DNA from: Pseudomonas koreensis
GTDB lineage: Bacteria > Pseudomonadota > Gammaproteobacteria > Pseudomonadales > Pseudomonadaceae
Direction of reading: 5' to 3'
NCBI RefSeq assembly: GCF_025447595.1
Contig: NZ_JAOEJU010000005.1
Location: forward strand, 186,001 to 250,000
Length of the DNA stretch: 64,000 nucleotides
Below, one piece after another: positions 56,914 through 64,000 of the stretch. A program made the position numbers and the translations under genes. How positions within the stretch are numbered: the stretch's first letter is position 1; every line of letters starts with the position of its first letter. The notes beneath the pieces are model-generated. The model was not told where the DNA came from. It saw nothing but the letters and a program-made list of their open reading frames with translations, and searched no databases.

Positions 56914-57804
56914 TTATGAGCCCAGCGCCCGCGCCAAGGCACTGAAGCCCGGGCCGGCGAGGACGATCAACAGCGCCGGGAAGAGAAACATCATCATCAC
57001 GACGGACATTTTGGCGGACATTTTCGAGATGTATTCCTGCAGCCTTGTCAGGCGCCGGTCATCGAGCAGTTGCTTGAGCGCCAGCAGCGATTTCATCGCG
57101 CCGCCGCCCTGTTGCAGCAGTTGCTGAAGGATCACGCAGGTATCGGTGAACTCGTCCACCGCCAGCAGGCGTGTCGCCTTGTTCAGTTCTTCACCCAGCT
57201 CAAGACCGGAATCGACCCGGGCCAGCACCAGACGCAATTCCTGGGTCAGCACCGGCAGCAGCGTCTGACCTTCGTGGCTGAGCACGCGCAACGCCTGCTC
57301 CACGGCCATGCCTGCATCGAAGAGAATGCGCAGCAGCGGGATGAAGGTGGAGATTTCCGTGGCCAGTTGTTTCTGTCGACGGTCGGCGGCCATTGCCAGC
57401 AGACGTTTGGGCAACAGGTAGCCAATGCCGAGGGCGAACAGCGGGGCGATCCAGTGCCGCTCGATGTGCGGGAACAGCACCCCTTGCAGCAGCACCGCCA
57501 CGGTCAGCAACAGCAGTGGCGCGCCGATCTGGCAGGCGGCGAACAGCGAGCGCTGGCGGGCGCTGCGCCAGCCGAGGCGATTGAGCAGGGTCTGGGTCTC
57601 GTTGTCGAGTTTGACGGTGCGCTGGCCGATGGCGCTTTCGCCGAGCACCTGCAACAGGTTGCCGAAACGATCGTCGCGCAGCAGGTCACCTTCCAGCCTG
57701 CGCGTGATCTGTCGTGCGCGGCGCCGCCGGTCGAGCAGGCCGGAGATCAGCAACAGTGCGGCGCCCAGCATCAACAGGGCGCTGATCATCAGGGGCGTAG
57801 TCAT
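56914..57804 (-). CDS. tadC: TadC inner-membrane platform protein
   Basis: A 296-residue GspF-type platform protein for the Flp pilus. It has an N-terminal membrane helix (ISALLMLGAALLLISGLL), two more hydrophobic segments near 95-135, the T2SSF cytoplasmic domain (IPLLRILFDAGMAVEQALRV and KATRLLAVDEFTDTCVIL), and a C-terminal helix (VVMMMFLFPALLIVLAGPG). ATG 57804 overlaps the tadB stop (ATGA). Confidence 0.93.
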   Translation of the reverse strand: MTTPLMISALLMLGAALLLISGLLDRRRRARQITRRLEGDLLRDDRFGNLLQVLGESAIGQRTVKLDNETQTLLNRLGWRSARQRSLFAACQIGAPLLLLTVAVLLQGVLFPHIERHWIAPLFALGIGYLLPKRLLAMAADRRQKQLATEISTFIPLLRILFDAGMAVEQALRVLSHEGQTLLPVLTQELRLVLARVDSGLELGEELNKATRLLAVDEFTDTCVILQQLLQQGGGAMKSLLALKQLLDDRRLTRLQEYISKMSAKMSVVMMMFLFPALLIVLAGPGFSALARALGS

Positions 57805-58682
57805 AGGCTGCGCAACATCCGCCAGAGCAGCAGGCTGCCGATCACCTGCAGACCGAAGGCGCTGGCGAGCATGATCTGGCCGGAATGGTCGTTCCACATG
57901 GCGATCAGGTATTTGGGATTGGACAGCAGAAAATACCCGGCGAGCCCGACTGGCAGCAGCCCGAGTACCCAGGCGGTGATGCGGGTTTCGCCGGTCATGG
58001 CCCGCAGTTGACGCGAAGCCTGGTCGCGCTCGCGGATCATCCGGATCAGGTTTTCCAGCAGTTCGCTGGCGTTGCCACCGTAGCGGTGATTGACCTTCAG
58101 GCCGACGGCAAACAGGCGCAGTTCGTCTTTCTCATAGAGCTCCGCGATATCGCCCACCGCCTCCGGCAGGCTGACCCCCAACTGCACGTTGCGCTGGACC
58201 CGGCCCATGGCGTTTTTCAGTGGGTCTTCGCTGGCGTCGATTGCACCCAGTACCGCGTCGGCCAGCGTGCGTCCGGACTTCAGGCTGCGTACCGTGTGAT
58301 CGAGCAGTTGCGGCAGTTGTTCGATCATCCGTCGCAGGCGTCGCTGATAGCGCCAACTGACATAAACGCGCAGCGCCAGCGGTGGCAGTACCAACAGCAA
58401 AAAAAAGCCGATCCAGCCACCGATTGCCAGGCCGATCAGGCTGGCGAAGGCCCACAGCAGCAACCACCGTTCGAGGCGTTCCGGGCGGCCGAGACCCGCC
58501 CGTAAAAAAGCCCGCTCCAGCCCTGCCCAGCGGTGATTTTCCACCAGCAGTTGCGGTTGTCCCTGATTCAACCGGTCCAGCACCCGCTCGGTGCCGTTCT
58601 GCCGCCAGCCGTTGTAGAACAGTCGCAGCGACAGGCCCAGCAACGCGAAGCAGATCAGGATCAACAACAGCGGTTTGAGCAT
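57801..58682 (-). CDS. tadB: TadB inner-membrane platform protein
   Basis: A 293-residue paralogue of TadC with the same topology: N-terminal helix (MLKPLLLILICFALLGLSLR), a central pair of helices (WAFASLIGLAIGGWIGFFLL), the T2SSF domain (QLPQLLDHTVRSLKSGRTLA and GVSLPEAVGDIAELYEKDEL), and C-terminal helices. It forms the base with TadC on which the TadA ATPase works. Its start (ATG 58682) lies 12 bases beyond the tadA stop. Confidence 0.93.
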   Translation of the reverse strand: MLKPLLLILICFALLGLSLRLFYNGWRQNGTERVLDRLNQGQPQLLVENHRWAGLERAFLRAGLGRPERLERWLLLWAFASLIGLAIGGWIGFFLLLVLPPLALRVYVSWRYQRRLRRMIEQLPQLLDHTVRSLKSGRTLADAVLGAIDASEDPLKNAMGRVQRNVQLGVSLPEAVGDIAELYEKDELRLFAVGLKVNHRYGGNASELLENLIRMIRERDQASRQLRAMTGETRITAWVLGLLPVGLAGYFLLSNPKYLIAMWNDHSGQIMLASAFGLQVIGSLLLWRMLRSL

Positions 58683-58692
58683 GTTCTGGTCC

Positions 58693-59964
58693 TCACTGCG
58701 AAAGCACCGGCTCGCGGCGCAGCTTGTCACCGGCCGGATTCACTGCCTCACGCAGGAAGCCGAAACCGCTGCGCCGGTCGAGACGGAACAGGGTATTTGT
58801 GACGTAGACGTCGTCACGAATACCGACCACTTCCACCACTTCGCTGACGCAGCGGCGGCCGTCGGGCATGCGCGTCAGTTGAATGATCACGTCGAGTGCA
58901 GCGCAGATCATCTGGCGCAGGGTGCGATCGGCAAGGGTGCGCCCGGTCAGGCCCACCAGGGTTTCCAGGCGCAGCAATGCGTCCTGTGCATTGTTGGCGT
59001 GAACGGTGCTCATCGAGCCGTCATGACCGGTGTTCATTGCCGTCAGTACGTCGACCACTTCGACCCCGCGAATCTCACCGAGGATGATCCGGTCGGGACG
59101 CATCCGCAGGGCGTTGCGGATCAGGTCACTGGCCTTCACTTCGCCGTGGCCCTCGGCATTCGGCGGGCGGGTTTCCAGGCGCACGACATGCGGATGGCCG
59201 AGTTGCAATTCGGCGACGTCTTCGATGGTCACCAGCCGTTCGTAGGGGTTGATCAACTGACTGAGGATGTTCAACAGAGTGGTCTTGCCGGTGCCGGTGC
59301 CACCGCTGATGAGAATGTTGCAGCGCTTGCCCACGGCCTCGGCGAGGAAATCGAAAATCGCCTGATCGATGGTCTGCATCGCCATCAGGTCTGTGCTTTT
59401 GAGCATGTCCTTGCGGAATTTTCGAATCGATAGGCACGGGCCGTCGAGGGCAATCGGCGGGATGATCGCGTTGACCCGGCTGCCGTCGGGCAGACGTGCA
59501 TCGACCATCGGCGATGACTCGTCGAGACGCCGGCCAAGCGGGGCGAGAATGCGCTGCATGACCCGTTCGACGTGGTGTGCGTCGATGAAACGCAGATCGC
59601 TCAGGTGCAGCACGCCGTCGCGCTCGATGAATACCCGATGCGGGCCGTTGACCAGTATCTCGGTCACGGCATTGTCGCGCAGCAACACTTCCAGCGGGCC
59701 GAAGCCGGTCAGCTCATCGACGATCTCTTCGGCCAGACGCTCCATTTCATAGCGCGAAATCGCCAGGTGCAGGCGAGCGATGTATTCGGCGACTTTGTCG
59801 ATGACGAACTGCGACAGGATCTGCCGCGAACCTTCCAGCAGGTTTTTTCCCGACTCCTCGATGGCGTCGATGATGTAGCGATGCAGCACCAGTTTCAGAC
59901 CGTCATGATCGGTATTGCCGGAGGCGTGGCGCTGCGGTCCGCCGAACAATTGCTCGTTGCTCAT
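58693..59964 (-). CDS. tadA: TadA secretion ATPase (CpaF family)
   Basis: A hexameric ATPase that drives Flp pilus assembly (423 aa from ATG 59964). The CpaF features are [32 protein letters not shown] core, Walker [13 protein letters not shown] with K227, the Asp box [20 protein letters not shown], Walker [11 protein letters not shown] and the His box [20 protein letters not shown]. Its start overlaps the tadZ stop (ATGA). Confidence 0.95.
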   Translation of the reverse strand: MSNEQLFGGPQRHASGNTDHDGLKLVLHRYIIDAIEESGKNLLEGSRQILSQFVIDKVAEYIARLHLAISRYEMERLAEEIVDELTGFGPLEVLLRDNAVTEILVNGPHRVFIERDGVLHLSDLRFIDAHHVERVMQRILAPLGRRLDESSPMVDARLPDGSRVNAIIPPIALDGPCLSIRKFRKDMLKSTDLMAMQTIDQAIFDFLAEAVGKRCNILISGGTGTGKTTLLNILSQLINPYERLVTIEDVAELQLGHPHVVRLETRPPNAEGHGEVKASDLIRNALRMRPDRIILGEIRGVEVVDVLTAMNTGHDGSMSTVHANNAQDALLRLETLVGLTGRTLADRTLRQMICAALDVIIQLTRMPDGRRCVSEVVEVVGIRDDVYVTNTLFRLDRRSGFGFLREAVNPAGDKLRREPVLSQ

Positions 59965-61151
59965 GAGTTGCCTCGCAAGCGATCGAACCAGGTGACCTTG
60001 GGTTTGGCCAGGCCTTCGGAGCGTTTGGCCAGACGTTCGCCGAGGGTGCGCAGGCTTTGGCTGAGGGCCTCGCGTGGCGCCAGTTCGAACAGGGTCACAC
60101 CCTGGTTCTTGGCGTTCAGCCGCACCTCCGGGCTGTAGGCGAGTGCGGCGATGACTTCCAGGCCGAACGTCCTGCCGAGGGTGTCGGAATCCGGCGCGAC
60201 GTTGCGTAGATAACGATCCACCAGCAGCTTGGCGTGATCGAGTTTCATGCCTTTCTCGCGCCACAGATTGAGCACCGCGAGGTTGCGCCGGCAATCAAGG
60301 ACATTCTGGTCGGTGTACCACAGCAGTTTGTCGCAATGACTGACGAAGGTGCGCAACGCTTCGCTGTCCGGTTGACCGGTGAGGTTCACGACAATGTGCT
60401 GGAAATGCTGACGCAAGGCGCTGAGCAACATGTACAGCTCGGCCGCGCTGGTGCGCTCCAGCGGTTCGTCGCCGGGGGCGTAGGCGAGAATGCGCAACCC
60501 GGCCTCGGCGCTGGTGAACGCGCTGTCGATCAGGGTCGCGTCGAGGCGGCGCAAGTGGCGTAATGCATCGCCGAAATGAAACGAACTCTCCAATCCAAGC
60601 AGAGCGAGGCTGTCGCCGCGTGGCAGGCCGAGATCAAGCAGCAGGGTCTGCTGACCGCTTTTCTGCACCACCAGCGCCATATGGTTGGCCAGCAGTGCGC
60701 CGTCGGCGTTGCTCTGAACACCGTAGAGAACGGTAAGGCCACCCAGTTGGGCATTCGGCGTCACCGCTGGCAGGCGTTTGCTCAGCCGGCGCACCAGCCC
60801 GGCGACTTCACTCGAGCGCGATCCGTACGCCACAAAATCCCGGGCACCGGCACGCATCGCATTGAGCACCAACTGATTGTCCATGCCGTCACCGAGGGCG
60901 ACGATCGCCAGCATTGGCTTGGCCTCCAGCACACCTTCGATCAGCGCGCTCTGGGCCACCAGGTGTTCACGGTCGAGGCCGACGAATACCAGGTTGGCGA
61001 AGGTCACGTCCACCAGCGCCAGCAACTCGTCGAGGCTGCCGCCTCCGGCACTGACCACCTGACCCAGCGGCGCCAGTGCGCCTTGCAGCCACTCAAGATC
61101 GGTGGTGTTGCGGGTGATGGCGAGAAAGGTCTGGCTCAGGCTCTGGCTCAT
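59961..61151 (-). CDS. tadZ: TadZ (CpaE-like) localisation protein
   Basis: TadZ marks the cell pole for the Tad machine. The 396-residue protein has an atypical N-terminal receiver-like domain (about 1-130) and a MinD/ParA-like domain. The Walker A region LTVLYGVQSNADGALLANHM lacks the usual GKS/T lysine, so ATP hydrolysis is doubtful; degenerate nucleotide sites are known in this family. The end of the protein has a basic stretch (KRSEGLAKPKVTWFDRLRG). It overlaps both rcpA and tadA. Confidence 0.88.
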   Translation of the reverse strand: MSQSLSQTFLAITRNTTDLEWLQGALAPLGQVVSAGGGSLDELLALVDVTFANLVFVGLDREHLVAQSALIEGVLEAKPMLAIVALGDGMDNQLVLNAMRAGARDFVAYGSRSSEVAGLVRRLSKRLPAVTPNAQLGGLTVLYGVQSNADGALLANHMALVVQKSGQQTLLLDLGLPRGDSLALLGLESSFHFGDALRHLRRLDATLIDSAFTSAEAGLRILAYAPGDEPLERTSAAELYMLLSALRQHFQHIVVNLTGQPDSEALRTFVSHCDKLLWYTDQNVLDCRRNLAVLNLWREKGMKLDHAKLLVDRYLRNVAPDSDTLGRTFGLEVIAALAYSPEVRLNAKNQGVTLFELAPREALSQSLRTLGERLAKRSEGLAKPKVTWFDRLRGNS

Positions 61152-62416
61152 TGCGACAACCCGCTGCGTTTATCGAAGTTGCCGTTTTCCAGGAAGTACA
61201 GGCGATACCAGTTAGGGTCGTAGTTGCGCAGCTTTTCACCGGGCAACGATGGCAACGGTGCATTGACCGCCAGCGGTTGTACCAGGTGCGGTGTGACGAT
61301 CATCAGCAATTCGCGCTCTTCACGATTGATCGACGAGTTGCGGAAAAACGCGCCGAGAATCGGGATGTCACCCAGCCCCGGAAATTTATTCACCTCGGAC
61401 GCGTTGCGGGTGCTGATCAATCCGCTGATGACGAAGCTCTCGCCATCGGCCAGAGAGATGCTGGTGTCGGTGCGGCGGATGGTGAACGCCGGTACGGTGG
61501 TGCCGCCGATGGTCACGCCGTTGTTGTAATCCAGCTCGCTGACTTCCGGGGCGACCTTGAGGGCGATCCGGTCGTTGCTGACCACGGTCGGGGTCAGGGT
61601 CAGGCGGATGCCGAACTCCTTGTATTCGATCGAATAACTGTTGCTGTTGGCGCTGGGCACCGGGATCGGCACTTCGCCGCCGGCCAGGAAACTCGCACTC
61701 TGCCCGCTCAAGGCCACCAGGCTTGGACGCGCCAGGGTATAGGCGAATCCGCTGCCTTCCAGTGCGTTGACGATGCCAAGGAACTTGCTGCTGCCACCGC
61801 CCCAGACGATGTTGAACATGTCGTTGGCCAGCGGAATGCTCGGTGCAGCAATGCGGGGATCGATGTTGGCCAAGGGTACGACACCCGGCGTCACACCGGT
61901 GTTCGGCACGGTGCCCGGCGCGCCGAACAGAAAGTTGTTGGAGCCCTTGCCGTAGATCGAGGTGCCGGCCTCCTTGAGTTTGGTACGGCTGACTTCGACG
62001 AAGCGGATGTCGGTCTGCACTTGCGACGGCAGTTCCGGTTCGCTGCTGGACGGCAGCGCCGCAGCGGTCATCGCCGCACTGGCCTTGCCCTGTACGAACA
62101 CCATGCTCTGGCGCGGTGTGCTCGCGCAGGCAGTCCAGATCATCAGCGTGGTGGCGCCCGGTCCGACGCCCGTGAGCAACACGCCTTGATCGCCGGTCAC
62201 GCGCACGTCGGCGATCTTTGGATCGCCCACCGCCACCCGGGTGATCGCCACCGGCGATTGCACGGCCTGTTGCAGGCCCTCGCCAACTTCCAGCACCGCC
62301 GGCAACGGCGCCAGTGCGGCGCAGTTTCCGGTGGCGGCGACGGCGCTGCCGATCGAGGCGACGCTCAGCAGCGAGAACTGCAGCCAGTGGAACAGAGGCG
62401 TAAAGCATTTGCGCAT
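61148..62416 (-). CDS. rcpA: Outer-membrane secretin RcpA (CpaC)
   Basis: The secretin pore through which the Flp pilus leaves the cell (422 aa). It has a signal peptide (about 1-28), an N-terminal pilus-assembly domain with AITRVAVGDPKIADVRVTGD (a BON/CpaC type), and the C-terminal secretin domain: ARPSLVALSGQSASFLAGGE, VPIPVPSANSNSYSIEYKEF, then RRTDTSISLADGESFVISGL and PGLGDIPILGAFFR. It overlaps tadZ. Confidence 0.93.
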   Translation of the reverse strand: MRKCFTPLFHWLQFSLLSVASIGSAVAATGNCAALAPLPAVLEVGEGLQQAVQSPVAITRVAVGDPKIADVRVTGDQGVLLTGVGPGATTLMIWTACASTPRQSMVFVQGKASAAMTAAALPSSSEPELPSQVQTDIRFVEVSRTKLKEAGTSIYGKGSNNFLFGAPGTVPNTGVTPGVVPLANIDPRIAAPSIPLANDMFNIVWGGGSSKFLGIVNALEGSGFAYTLARPSLVALSGQSASFLAGGEVPIPVPSANSNSYSIEYKEFGIRLTLTPTVVSNDRIALKVAPEVSELDYNNGVTIGGTTVPAFTIRRTDTSISLADGESFVISGLISTRNASEVNKFPGLGDIPILGAFFRNSSINREERELLMIVTPHLVQPLAVNAPLPSLPGEKLRNYDPNWYRLYFLENGNFDKRSGLSQ

Positions 62417-62437
62417 GAAGGTGCGTCCTTGCTCGAG

Positions 62438-63376
62438 TCAGGGATTGGGTTCGGCGGATTCGGTGCCACGGATCACTTCCACGGCCGGTTTGTGAGAGGT
62501 GGTCTGACTGGCGACCGCCAAGGGTTTTGGCGGGGGGGCGAGGGACAGTTGACTGAACTCGATCAATTCGCGTCGAGGGCTGTCGAGGCCGGCGGCAACG
62601 TTGTTGTCGCCGGCCCAGTAGCGGGCCAGTTGCTGTTCGTCGGCGCTGCGCACGGCAAGTCGCAAGACCCCGGCGCTGGAGGCCAGCATCAAACGGTTGA
62701 GCAACGGTTCTGGCACCGCGAGTACTACGCTGCGTGCGGCGGCGCGCAATTGTTCCTGCTTGAGTTTCTCTTCGTCACTGTGGGCGGGACTCGCGGGCTG
62801 GCCACTGTTGGTCAGGCCCATCTGGTTGCCCACGCCCAGCACGCGCACAGCAGGCACCACCAGTTGGGCGGAGGGTTGCGGATTGTTTTCGTCCTTGCGC
62901 AAATACAACAGCACATCGACGTAATCCCCCGGAGCGAGTTGGCCCCCGGCATTGATCACTTCATCCACTGCGACAGCGAGCGCGCGTTCGCCGGGACGGA
63001 TCATCCGCGCCAAAGGGCTGCCGGCTTCGAAGCTTTCCTCGGTCAGCCAGGTGCCGGCTGTCAGGGCACGCCATGGCGTGCGGCCGATCACTTGATCGAT
63101 ATTGCCGAGGCTGCCGGCGGGTGCGGTGCGCAGTTTTTCCACGGTGACGTCAGAGGCGGTGATTTTCACGAACGGGGCGATGTCGCGCACCAGTACCACC
63201 ACCGGTTGGCGGGTCGGATCTTCCACCGGTGCCGGGGTGTCGACAGGGGTAGCAGGGGCAGCAACCACGGGTTCGGCGACCGGGGCCTGACGACTCAATG
63301 TCAGCCCCCAGTAACCGGCGATGATGGCACCCAGCAGCAACATGCCGGCCAGACCCAGAGTGACGCGACTGTTCAT
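62438..63376 (-). CDS. rcpC: Flp pilus assembly protein RcpC (CpaB)
   Basis: A 312-residue protein with an N-terminal membrane anchor (LGLAGMLLLGAIIAGYWGL), a Pro/Ala linker, and an SAF domain (VVVLVRDIAPFVKITASDVT and TWLTEESFEAGSPLARMIRP) followed by YVDVLLYLRKDENN. CpaB/RcpC proteins bind peptidoglycan or stabilise the secretin in the periplasm. It is the first gene of the minus-strand operon rcpC-rcpA-tadZABCD-DUF3613. Confidence 0.92.
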   Translation of the reverse strand: MNSRVTLGLAGMLLLGAIIAGYWGLTLSRQAPVAEPVVAAPATPVDTPAPVEDPTRQPVVVLVRDIAPFVKITASDVTVEKLRTAPAGSLGNIDQVIGRTPWRALTAGTWLTEESFEAGSPLARMIRPGERALAVAVDEVINAGGQLAPGDYVDVLLYLRKDENNPQPSAQLVVPAVRVLGVGNQMGLTNSGQPASPAHSDEEKLKQEQLRAAARSVVLAVPEPLLNRLMLASSAGVLRLAVRSADEQQLARYWAGDNNVAAGLDSPRRELIEFSQLSLAPPPKPLAVASQTTSHKPAVEVIRGTESAEPNP

Positions 63377-63714
63377 GACGGCTCTCCCTTTCCCGCTGCG
63401 CTATGTCCTCTGCAACAACCCGTGACTTCCAACGAGATAAATTCGCAATCAGGCAGCTATGAACCAGTAACTATTTCGCTATTTGACGGTAGCGCAGCCC
63501 GAACAAAACGCCATTAAGCGGGCTGAAATAACCGCCGAAAACAGGGGGCTAAAGCGCCAGACTCGGGTTTTTCGTCGTTGTTCCGGCATTTACAACTTTG
63601 GTGTTAATCCGTTCTTACAGTTGTCGGTCCCGGTAATGCCGACAATGCTGATGCTGGCACAGGGAAATCATGTTGCGAGCGCGCAACACCCGGTGTCTTC
63701 AAGGAGAATCAGTC
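63377..63714. promoter_or_regulatory. Divergent regulatory region between rcpC and flp
   Basis: These 338 bases separate the divergent rcpC operon and flp, which in P. aeruginosa are controlled by PprB. A perfect inverted repeat TTGTCGG (63621-63627) / CCGACAA (63639-63645) with an 11-base spacer lies about 70 bases before the flp ATG. A strong ribosome site AAGGAG (63701-63706) precedes flp. I could not identify clear -10/-35 boxes. Confidence 0.5.
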
Positions 63715-63918
63715 ATGTCCTTCGCAAAAAAAGCCGTGCAGAAGATCAAGTCCGAAATCGCCTTTTACAAAGGTCTGGCCAAAGACACTGAAGGGGCATC
63801 GGGTATCGAATACGCGATCATTGCCGGGATGGTGGCGGTGGCGCTGGCAGCCTTCGTGACGCCGATTTCGAACGCCATTACTGCGATGTTCAACACCATC
63901 CAGGCCGCAGTGACCTGA
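63715..63918 (+). CDS. flp: Flp type IVb major pilin
   Basis: A 67-residue pre-pilin. The leader is long and basic (KKAVQKIKSEIAFYKGLAKD), with the FppA cleavage site after the last Gly of EGASG, leaving a mature chain starting IEYAIIAGMVAVALAAFV, the classical Flp motif with Glu and Tyr at positions 2 and 3. Mature Flp subunits form the adhesive bundle. ATG 63715 has AAGGAG 8 bases upstream. Confidence 0.95.
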   Translation: MSFAKKAVQKIKSEIAFYKGLAKDTEGASGIEYAIIAGMVAVALAAFVTPISNAITAMFNTIQAAVT

Positions 63919-64000
63919 GGCGGGTGATGAGTAATGGATGGCAACTTGCGAATGCGCCAAAGGGGTTCTAACGTCAGCGCTCAGTCCATCGCAAGGTGAA

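Noticed and set aside
61151..63517. 788-codon open frame opposite rcpA and rcpC
   Set aside because: It crosses two recognised genes and their gap, and its composition is that of a complement frame.
63655..63680. Possible sigma-54 promoter (TGGCAC ... TTGC) before flp
   Set aside because: The spacing between the GG and GC elements is too long for a -24/-12 promoter.
1..64000. CRISPR arrays, tRNA or rRNA genes, prophage or insertion sequences
   Set aside because: No spaced direct repeats, tRNA-like cloverleaf, transposase, integrase or phage structural gene was seen.

Overview
The window is chromosomal DNA of a Pseudomonas, most likely of the P. fluorescens group. The evidence is GC-rich coding with Pseudomonas codon bias, Pseudomonas-type REP elements (inverted GTGGGAGCGAGC/GCTCGCG cores), and two long runs of genes in an order that, as I remember it, matches P. 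aeruginosa PAO1: retS-purD-purH-fis-dusB-(DUF3426)-prmA-accC-accB-aroQ-dsbD-ctpL-gcbA, then DUF2333-nudix-sui1-speA, and the tad/flp pilus locus with pprA, pprB and fppA. No rRNA, tRNA, CRISPR array, integrase or insertion sequence was found.

Layout. 1-2260: three genes of unknown function; two of them share a C-terminal pattern. 2416-6767: overlapping cobG-cobH-cobI-(cbiG-cobJ fusion), part of aerobic cobalamin synthesis. 7107-14240: one 2,377-residue protein combining a glucosyltransferase region like that of the large clostridial toxins (GT44), a candidate YopT/AvrPphB-type cysteine protease and a TcdA/TcdB-like pore region. Its upstream DNA is AT-rich. This is the most striking element of the window. 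14307-32945: minus-strand core genes (marC, retS, purine, Fis/DusB, biotin carboxylase, DsbD, chemoreceptor, diguanylate cyclase). 33271-36093: a four-gene hcp island of the type VI secretion system (T6SS), placed between the gcbA and DUF2333 genes. 36233-40551: core genes ending in speA. 40784-43865: a second T6SS group, made of a short needle-less VgrG, a DUF4123 adaptor and a lipoprotein-type alpha/beta hydrolase. 43812-47928: MATE transporter, small membrane protein, MazG-like protein, cmoM and two DUF4136 lipoproteins. 48078-63918: tad/Flp pilus locus, broken by a repeat-rich stretch and a DUF6124 gene with a strongly structured leader.

How the parts work together. RetS, GcbA (c-di-GMP), the Flp pilus with PprAB, and the T6SS pieces all belong to surface attachment and contact behaviour; RetS/Gac signalling is known to control T6SS and biofilm genes in the genus. 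The T6SS genes here are orphans: no baseplate or sheath genes lie in the window, so they must rely on an apparatus encoded elsewhere. The giant toxin has no recognisable secretion or immunity gene beside it. Functions are assigned from motif and family recognition by eye; no database search was run.
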